Positions 7,170 through 11,676 of a stretch of 11,676 nucleotides of DNA are shown one piece after another. The notes beneath the pieces were generated by a model. That model made no database searches. It was not told the origin of the DNA and saw only the letters and a program-made list of their open reading frames with translations. The stretch is taken from assembly GCA_964388965.1 (NCBI GenBank), contig CAYMCP010000091.1, forward strand, positions 1 through 11,676, written 5' to 3'. The position numbers were made by a program, and so were the translations under genes. Every line of letters begins with the position of its first letter. Position 1 is the first letter of the stretch. This DNA is from Albibeggiatoa sp964388965 (GTDB taxonomy: Bacteria > Pseudomonadota > Gammaproteobacteria > Beggiatoales > Beggiatoaceae).

Positions 7170-7410
7170 TTACCATTAACGCGATCTCATTTTGAATGCG
7201 TTGAATTGTGGATACACTGAACACGCCGATTTTGTTGATACGTTGGATGTGTTAGCCCGAAGACATCGGGTGTTAGCCTGTGGAGCGGAATCGTTGGATT
7301 TTGCGATGAAGCAGGAAGCAGTTTTAACTGAAACGCATAAGGCTAAAACACCTGAGTACTCAACTGTACTTGGGAATCCCCAGCCTTTAGAGCGGGGAGG
7401 ATGTCACTAA
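7170..7410 (+). pseudogene. tnpB: C-terminal part of an IS200/IS605-type TnpB (OrfB) protein, frameshifted
   Basis: Translation from the gap edge gives TRSHFECVE, and a shift of one base near 7206 gives CGYTEHADFVDTLDVLARRH. Joined, they form FECVECGYTEHAD, the second CxxC of the TnpB zinc ribbon followed by its conserved acidic segment (the D of HAD). The tail up to TAA 7408-7410 has the LGNPQPLERGG style ending commonly seen when a tnpB frame reads through the element's right-end hairpin. The first zinc-ribbon CxxC, the RuvC core and any tnpA would be inside or beyond the gap. The frameshift means either a decayed gene or a base error near the contig end. TnpB proteins are RNA-guided nucleases associated with these transposons. 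Confidence 0.82.
7372..7407 (+). mobile_element. Right end of an IS200/IS605-type element with subterminal hairpin
   Basis: CCCC (7378-7381) pairs with GGGG (7394-7397) and GC with GC inside, with A7382 bulged and a CTTTAGA loop. It is followed by AGGATGTCA. This is the usual form of an IS200/IS605 right end: a short imperfect palindrome just inside the terminus, no terminal inverted repeats. The exact terminus is not provable without an empty site; it is most likely about 7406. Only about 29 bases separate it from the pgk start codon. Confidence 0.7.
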
Positions 7411-7435
7411 TAACCACTACTAAGGAGCAATGTGA

Positions 7436-8611
7436 ATGGCAATTATCAAAATGACTGACTTAGACCTTAAAGGTAAACGGGTATTGATTCGTGAAGACCT
7501 TAATGTGCCTGTTAAAAATGGTAAAGTGACGAGCGATAAACGCATTACTGCCTCTTTACCTACAATTAAACATGCAATGGATGCAGGTGCTAAAGTGATG
7601 ATTATGTCTCACTTAGGTCGCCCGACTGAGGGAGAGTATGCAGAGGAATATTCGTTAAAACCTGTTGCTGATCACTTAGCGCATTTATTAGGTAAAGAAG
7701 TTCGTTTAGTAAAAGATTGGTTGAACGGTGTTGAGATAGCAGAAGGTGAAGTTGTTGTTTGCGAGAATGTACGTTTTAACAAAGGTGAAGGTGAAAATGA
7801 TGAAACCTTATCAAAACAAATGGCAACTTTATGTGACGTATACGTGATGGATGCGTTTGGTACGGCACATCGTGCGCAGGCTTCAACACACGGTGTTGGT
7901 CAGTTCGCACCGATTGCTTGCGCAGGACCGCTGTTAGCAGAGGAATTAGACGCATTAGGCAAAGCATTGAAAGAACCAGCTCGTCCGATGGTTGCAATTG
8001 TCGCGGGTTCTAAAGTATCGACTAAATTAACTGTTTTGGAATCTTTATCAACGGTCGTTGATCAATTAATTGTCGGCGGCGGCATTGCGAACACTTTCAT
8101 TAAGTCAGTAGGTCATAACGTAGGCAAATCATTATGTGAGGATGATTTAGTCGAGACGGCGAAAAAATTGACTGCGGCGGCGGAATCGCGTGGTGGTAGT
8201 ATTCCGATACCAATAGATGTTGTAGTAGGTAAAGAATTTAGCGAATCCACCCCTGCGGCATTGAAAAAAGTGAATGAAGTCGCTGATGATGATATGATTT
8301 TCGATATTGGACCAGAAACCGCAAAAATGTTAAGTGATATTTTGAAAAATGCAGGTACAATTGTCTGGAATGGTCCTGTAGGTGTTTTTGAATTTGATCA
8401 ATTTGGAGAAGGCACGAAGGCAATGGCTGAGGCGATTGCAGAAAGTAGTGCATTTTCAATTGCAGGTGGTGGCGATACATTAGCGGCTGTAGATAAATAC
8501 GGTGTTGAGGATAAAATTTCTTATATTTCAACTGGTGGCGGTGCATTTTTAGAATTCCTAGAAGGCAAAAAACTACCAGCCGTCGAAATGTTAGAAGCGC
8601 GCGGAAGTTAA
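7436..8611 (+). CDS. pgk: Phosphoglycerate kinase
   Basis: Cytoplasmic enzyme that interconverts 1,3-bisphosphoglycerate plus ADP and 3-phosphoglycerate plus ATP in glycolysis, gluconeogenesis or the Calvin cycle. At 391 residues it matches bacterial PGKs. The N-terminal domain has the signature R19-x-D21-x-N23, HLGRP at 59-63, R113 and GTAHR ending at R146, which bind the phosphoglycerate. The C-terminal nucleotide domain has GSKVSTK at 191-197, WNGPVGVFE at 311-319, GGGDT at 344-348 and TGGGA at 367-371. AAGGAG (7422-7427) sits 8 bases before the ATG, fixing the start. Glycolytic neighbours such as gap, tkt, pyk or fba are absent: an insertion element abuts the 5' side and a secreted-protein gene follows. 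Its native promoter has probably been displaced or lies in the gap, so transcription may now depend on the element. Confidence 0.97.
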   Translation: MAIIKMTDLDLKGKRVLIREDLNVPVKNGKVTSDKRITASLPTIKHAMDAGAKVMIMSHLGRPTEGEYAEEYSLKPVADHLAHLLGKEVRLVKDWLNGVEIAEGEVVVCENVRFNKGEGENDETLSKQMATLCDVYVMDAFGTAHRAQASTHGVGQFAPIACAGPLLAEELDALGKALKEPARPMVAIVAGSKVSTKLTVLESLSTVVDQLIVGGGIANTFIKSVGHNVGKSLCEDDLVETAKKLTAAAESRGGSIPIPIDVVVGKEFSESTPAALKKVNEVADDDMIFDIGPETAKMLSDILKNAGTIVWNGPVGVFEFDQFGEGTKAMAEAIAESSAFSIAGGGDTLAAVDKYGVEDKISYISTGGGAFLEFLEGKKLPAVEMLEARGS

Positions 8612-8645
8612 TTTGATTCTATTTCACTCTTGTGCGCTGGATATT

Positions 8646-8675
8646 CTGGTGTACAGGAGTTGCGTCCTGTTTCAG
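8646..8675 (+). terminator. Weak hairpin after pgk, possible terminator
   Basis: ACAGGA (8653-8658) pairs with TCCTGT (8665-8670) around a 6-base loop, and CTG/CAG can extend the stem past an internal bulge. It lies about 40 bases after the pgk stop, where a terminator is expected. It lacks a T tract, so intrinsic termination is doubtful and it may act only as an mRNA 3' structure. Confidence 0.35.
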
Positions 8676-8941
8676 AAAAGTAGACAAGATTGATAAATTT
8701 TAGTCTACGCAAGACGGCACATGCCAGTGACTTTAAAATGCCAATAATTAGTTGTTTTTTTGACTATTATATCTATGTTATTATAAAAAACTGTTATGGG
8801 TTAGTGAGTGGATTTGTATTTTTCTGCACGCCAATAAATAATTTCGTTGTAATAACATTCTGTTTTTATTTAATTTAAAATCTCTATGCTATACGGCATA
8901 TTGTTTGCGTTAGTGGTTTCAGTCTAAAAATAATTTTAATA
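8676..8941. other. AT-rich intergenic stretch without recognisable gene
   Basis: Part of the 590-base region between pgk and the secreted-protein gene. It is AT-rich with many homopolymer runs. A 62-codon frame at 8690-8878 starts with TTG, has no ribosome-binding sequence and reads as low-complexity hydrophobic sequence, so I do not call it. No RNA gene, terminator or promoter of good quality is visible here. Confidence 0.5.
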
Positions 8942-8957
8942 GTTGTATTTATACAAC
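8942..8957. promoter_or_regulatory. Operator-like palindrome upstream of secreted-protein promoter
   Basis: GTTGTAT (8942-8948) and ATACAAC (8951-8957) form a perfect 7-bp inverted repeat with a TT spacer. The half site GTTGTAT recurs at 9003-9009, touching the -35 hexamer at 9011. The two GTTGTAT starts are 61 bases apart, close to six helical turns, so a dimeric regulator bound at both could act on the promoter. The regulator is unknown. Confidence 0.4.
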
Positions 8958-9010
8958 AATTAGTGGTAATATTTAATGACTGTTGCGAAAAAAACTTATA
9001 GTGTTGTATA

Positions 9011-9039
9011 TTGACAAGTGTGATGACGTTAGATAACAT
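9011..9039 (+). promoter_or_regulatory. Sigma-70-type promoter of the secreted-protein gene
   Basis: The -35 hexamer TTGACA (9011-9016) is perfect and the -10 TAACAT (9034-9039) has the key T, A and final T. The spacer is 17 bases. Transcription would start near 9046, giving a leader of about 155 bases before the ATG at 9202. It is the best promoter match in the window and suggests strong expression. Confidence 0.65.
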
Positions 9040-9141
9040 CTAGCCCAATTAGTTGAGTGACCCACAAAAAGTGCTTTATCTTGTTTACTATGTAACACAA
9101 CGTATGGTAAATTTGCAGCTAAAGCAGGTTTGCTCTCAAAT

Positions 9142-9161
9142 TTCACTAAAAAATTAGTGAA
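9142..9161 (+). promoter_or_regulatory. Perfect 8-bp hairpin in the 5' leader
   Basis: TTCACTAA (9142-9149) and TTAGTGAA (9154-9161) pair perfectly around AAAA. It lies in the predicted leader, 40 bases before the start codon and upstream of the ribosome-binding sequence, and is followed by CCGATTTTATTTT. It could stabilise the mRNA or work as a weak attenuator. AT-rich pairing makes a strong terminator unlikely. Confidence 0.45.
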
Positions 9162-9201
9162 CCGATTTTATTTTGTAACTTCTCAAGAGAGGACTTCATC
9201 A

Positions 9202-11322
9202 ATGAAGAAACTTAAAAAATTAACAGCCGCTATGGCGGTCGCACTTGGATTAGGCTTTGCCGCGCCTAACGCGAGTGCGATTATTGAAGTTGAATCTGGC
9301 GGCGCAGGGGACGCATTACAGTTTCCTCTTTACATCGCTAAGTCTGGTTGGGAAAACTATTACGCTATTACTAATAACAGTGGTGATTGGATTCAAGGTC
9401 ACTTACGTTTTCGTGGTGGCGCGTGGTGCGCTGAGATGCGTGACTTCGATGTGATTTTATCTCCAGGTGATGTGTTTGTGTTCCGCGTCGCTGACGTTGA
9501 CGGTGACGGATACGGCGAATTAGATATGTCCTTAGACCCGTATAACTTCATGTATACAGGTATGTTGGAAGCCAATAACCAATGGTTTGACCCATCCGAT
9601 GGTAGCCAGTTACGTCCTTATGGTAATTTAACTCAAGGTGAAAATACTTTAACTTCTCGTTGTCGCGCTGGTGTTGACGGTACTTATATGATGAGTTCTG
9701 ATTTCACTGGTCGTCAATATTATCCTTGTATGGATTTGGATACAAGCTCATTAGTAGATGAAGCTATTAGAACGTACTACGACGGTGGTATTGAAGCATT
9801 TGATGCAAAACACAGCGGTCGTCGTGAACATCAAAAAACTATTGGTTATGTTGAGTTTATTGGTGAAGGTATCTTAGAAGGTATGACCCATGCCATTATG
9901 GCTAGTTTATTGGGTTTTGATAAACCTGGAAGTATGGATGTGTCGTATCCTACAACTCGTCCGCGTATCTATGATGGTCAGACACTTCACAAAAACGTTA
10001 ATATGGATGCTCACCAGACTAATGTATTTAGCGGCAGAGGCACAAACTTATGGCAATGGACTGACGCTGGGAATGGTTTTGCTGAAGATTTAGGCGCACG
10101 CGATGTACCGAATGTATTAACAGGTACTGGTTTTGTGTCTGTTACCGGTGGTCATGCAGCAGCGTATAATGCAGAAGCATACATCAATTTCCGTACAGTA
10201 GGCGAAAATCGTCACCGTATTGAAAACTACAGAGCTGTAGCAAGAAGTGCAGGTGATATTTATGGTCGTCCATTAGATGATTCTGATGGTGACGGTATCG
10301 TTGCTGATACAGTCAGTGCTGTACAAATAAACGCTGACAGAAATCCAGCTTTCGCTGCTGTCATTATCCATCATGAAGACGGTGCTTCTTCTGCAAGTGC
10401 TACAGTACCAGCAGGTAACTATGTTTATTCTGATAAAGATAGTGACATTTATGAAGACTCTATTAGTTTTAACAATACTTGGGGACCTACACTAGCTGAC
10501 GGTGACGACTATGACTTAGATACTTTACGTCCGGGCAGTGTTATTACACCTTTTGATTTTGTTGATGATTTTGATAATGTACCTACCATGAAGTACACTA
10601 GTACAGCGGAAGTAGAAGAAGCTATTCGCCTAGCTGGTCAAACTTTTTATGGCTATTACTTTGATAGTTCATCTCAAGGTTCTGGTGTATTAAAACCGAA
10701 AGGTGATAAAAAATTATCTCAAACCAGTTGGTATTTTGCATGGTATCCTACTAAGTATTACTATGGTGAAAGTGATACTGGTTTCGATTTTAATAATACA
10801 GCTACTCCAGATACTAGAGACAATTTTGATGACATTATTAATGGTCTTTTAAGTTGTGGTAAGGGCTATGGTGTTGAAGTATGGGATATTAATGAAAACC
10901 CCGGTCGCCCTGTTTCAATAGCAGCGAATGCGTGTCCCTCACCTTTCGTACCTTCTTTACATGCTAATCTTTATCCACAGTGTGTAGGTCAAGACGCGCC
11001 ACCACAAGTGTTAGGTTTATCAGAAGAGTTGTCTGTTTTCTCTATTGAAGCACTCAAAGCAACTTACGGTTTAGATGGTTCAGCTTCCATATACAGTGAC
11101 CAATATGCAGCAGGTAGAATGGTATTATCTGTAATGGATAACAATCCTATGGACGATAATTTATCTGTCCCATATTGTGGTGATGGTAGAGGTGCTCCTC
11201 AACGTTCAAGTTTCCCTGGTTTGATGTATACCATCGAATTTGAAGATAGTGGTGATGGTCTATACCACTGGAGAGCGTTGCAACGTAATGGTTCTCGTGC
11301 AAATTGCGTACTTTGCAAATAA
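9202..11322 (+). CDS. Large secreted acidic protein of unknown family, possible surface or extracellular matrix protein
   Basis: I do not recognise this 706-residue protein. The start is the ATG at 9202: AGAGAGGA (9186-9193) lies 8 bases upstream and it gives a classic signal peptide, KK-rich start, hydrophobic core, and a likely cut after ASA at residue 26. The frame extends upstream to a TTG at 9130, but that would bury the signal. The mature protein is rich in Asp, Gly, Tyr and Asn. Calcium-binding-like acidic loops occur at 98-108 (DVDGDGYGELD), 360-369 (DSDGDGIVAD) and 411-419. There are nine cysteines (76, 154, 176, 552, 578, 594, 659, 702, 705), the last two forming CxxC at the extreme C-terminus, without the His of a haem site. 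No transmembrane segment, LPxTG, autotransporter barrel or catalytic motif is apparent. Residues 36-95 read like a beta-sandwich domain. Strong promoter, own leader and strong terminator point to an abundant monocistronic product. Confidence 0.85.
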   Translation: MKKLKKLTAAMAVALGLGFAAPNASAIIEVESGGAGDALQFPLYIAKSGWENYYAITNNSGDWIQGHLRFRGGAWCAEMRDFDVILSPGDVFVFRVADVDGDGYGELDMSLDPYNFMYTGMLEANNQWFDPSDGSQLRPYGNLTQGENTLTSRCRAGVDGTYMMSSDFTGRQYYPCMDLDTSSLVDEAIRTYYDGGIEAFDAKHSGRREHQKTIGYVEFIGEGILEGMTHAIMASLLGFDKPGSMDVSYPTTRPRIYDGQTLHKNVNMDAHQTNVFSGRGTNLWQWTDAGNGFAEDLGARDVPNVLTGTGFVSVTGGHAAAYNAEAYINFRTVGENRHRIENYRAVARSAGDIYGRPLDDSDGDGIVADTVSAVQINADRNPAFAAVIIHHEDGASSASATVPAGNYVYSDKDSDIYEDSISFNNTWGPTLADGDDYDLDTLRPGSVITPFDFVDDFDNVPTMKYTSTAEVEEAIRLAGQTFYGYYFDSSSQGSGVLKPKGDKKLSQTSWYFAWYPTKYYYGESDTGFDFNNTATPDTRDNFDDIINGLLSCGKGYGVEVWDINENPGRPVSIAANACPSPFVPSLHANLYPQCVGQDAPPQVLGLSEELSVFSIEALKATYGLDGSASIYSDQYAAGRMVLSVMDNNPMDDNLSVPYCGDGRGAPQRSSFPGLMYTIEFEDSGDGLYHWRALQRNGSRANCVLCK

Positions 11323-11345
11323 CCTATTAACGTAGCTTCTGTTAT

Positions 11346-11377
11346 AAGCCAGTCTTTCTTAGGGAAGGCTGGTTTTT
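11346..11377 (+). terminator. Rho-independent terminator of the secreted-protein gene
   Basis: A 10-bp stem, 11349-11358 with 11363-11372 (including U-G pairs), closes the 4-base loop TTAG and is followed directly by TTTTT. It lies 26 bases after the stop codon and is the strongest terminator in the window. Confidence 0.88.
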
Positions 11378-11385
11378 GTCGTTTT

Positions 11386-11414
11386 GTAGAGACAAGGCAT
11401 GTCTTCTCTCTACG
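11386..11414. repeat. Dispersed 29-base palindromic repeat, copy 2
   Basis: It matches 3264-3292 at 25 of 29 positions. The outer arms GTAGAGA (11386-11392) and TCTCTAC (11407-11413) are perfectly complementary, so this copy is the better palindrome. It lies between the strong terminator and a transposase/nuclease remnant, in an apparently non-essential stretch. Confidence 0.65.
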
Positions 11415-11440
11415 CTACCAACTATTGATAACGTTCCAAC

Positions 11441-11572
11441 ATACCAAGAAAATTAATCAGTTTCGACTGGGCGATGAAACGCCTACTCCGCAGTAAAGCC
11501 AACTTTAACATCTTGGAGGGCTTTCTATCTGAATTACTAAAACAAGACATTACTCAATACCCTCGCCACTAA
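11441..11572 (+). pseudogene. N-terminal remnant of a PD-(D/E)XK nuclease/transposase-like (Rpn-type) protein
   Basis: The frame gives PRKLISFDWAMKRLLRSK, then ANFNILEGFLSELLKQDI, and stops at TAA 11570-11572. This matches, from memory, the N-terminus of a PD-(D/E)XK nuclease family transposase group (Rpn-like) that is abundant in filamentous sulfur bacteria. Full proteins are roughly 250-300 residues, so only about 43 codons remain and the nuclease active-site residues are absent. The codon where the start is expected, directly before PRK, is ATA, suggesting a lost ATG; no ribosome-binding sequence is seen. After KQDI the reading changes to TQYPRH and ends, which looks like a deletion junction. 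The 104 bases after it show no continuation I can recognise. Confidence 0.6.
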
Positions 11573-11676
11573 ACTTGCATAACGGGGCTGTGAATTCTAC
11601 CTAACTGCGCACATTGGTTAATGATTTGGGATATAAAATTATCATCAGCGAAATCAGGAAGAGATTTTAAAGTATG

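Noticed and set aside
7170..7224. N-terminal extension of the iorA-like gene across the Ns to an ATG at 7224
   Set aside because: The bases right of the gap are the sense strand of a tnpB remnant, so the antisense residues joined through unknown bases are an artefact.
8690..8878. 62-codon hydrophobic frame after pgk
   Set aside because: TTG start, no ribosome-binding sequence, AT-rich composition and no recognisable motif; chance open frame.
9130..9201. Upstream TTG start for the secreted protein, adding 24 residues
   Set aside because: The ATG at 9202 has a good RBS and gives a textbook signal peptide at the N-terminus; the extension would bury it, and it contains the leader hairpin.

Overview
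The window looks like chromosomal DNA of a gammaproteobacterium with moderately low GC (about 40%, judged by eye). The elongation factor P carries the gammaproteobacterial-type modification loop with Lys34. The mobile-DNA content (a group II intron end, an IS200/IS605-type end, a decayed PD-(D/E)XK transposase/nuclease remnant and dispersed palindromes) recalls large sulfur bacteria of the Beggiatoa/Thioploca type. That assignment is an inference from remembered sequence style, not a search result.

Layout. Positions 1-52 are the 3' end of a group II intron entering from the left on the + strand. Next, on the - strand, come gltD (glutamate synthase small subunit, 127-1539) with a palindromic terminator, a tartronate-semialdehyde reductase-type gene (1762-2640) and efp (2664-3233), the last two closely spaced. 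A 242-base intergenic stretch rich in palindromes follows. Then there is a - strand operon for a periplasmic molybdenum hydroxylase: iorA-like [2Fe-2S] subunit, iorB-like Tat-exported molybdopterin subunit, and XdhC-family cofactor maturation factor, transcribed in that order. The iorA start is lost in a run of exactly 100 Ns (7070-7169). The right flank of that run is the C-terminal end of an IS200/IS605-type tnpB with its hairpin right end, so the placeholder probably hides a mobile element longer than 100 bases. Immediately after it, on the + strand, lie pgk (7436-8611), a 590-base non-coding region holding a strong promoter and operator-like repeats, and a large gene for a secreted, acidic protein of unknown family (9202-11322) with a good rho-independent terminator. 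The right edge has a second copy of a dispersed palindrome and a truncated transposase/nuclease remnant (11441-11572). I see nothing further in 11573-11676.

How the genes relate. gltD, garR-like, efp and pgk are ordinary housekeeping or central-metabolism genes, not one pathway. The three molybdenum genes form a coherent unit: electron-transfer subunit, catalytic subunit and maturation factor. The secreted protein is a single-gene unit with near-consensus promoter, long leader with hairpin, clear RBS and strong terminator, as expected for an abundant surface or extracellular protein. It is the least explained gene here.
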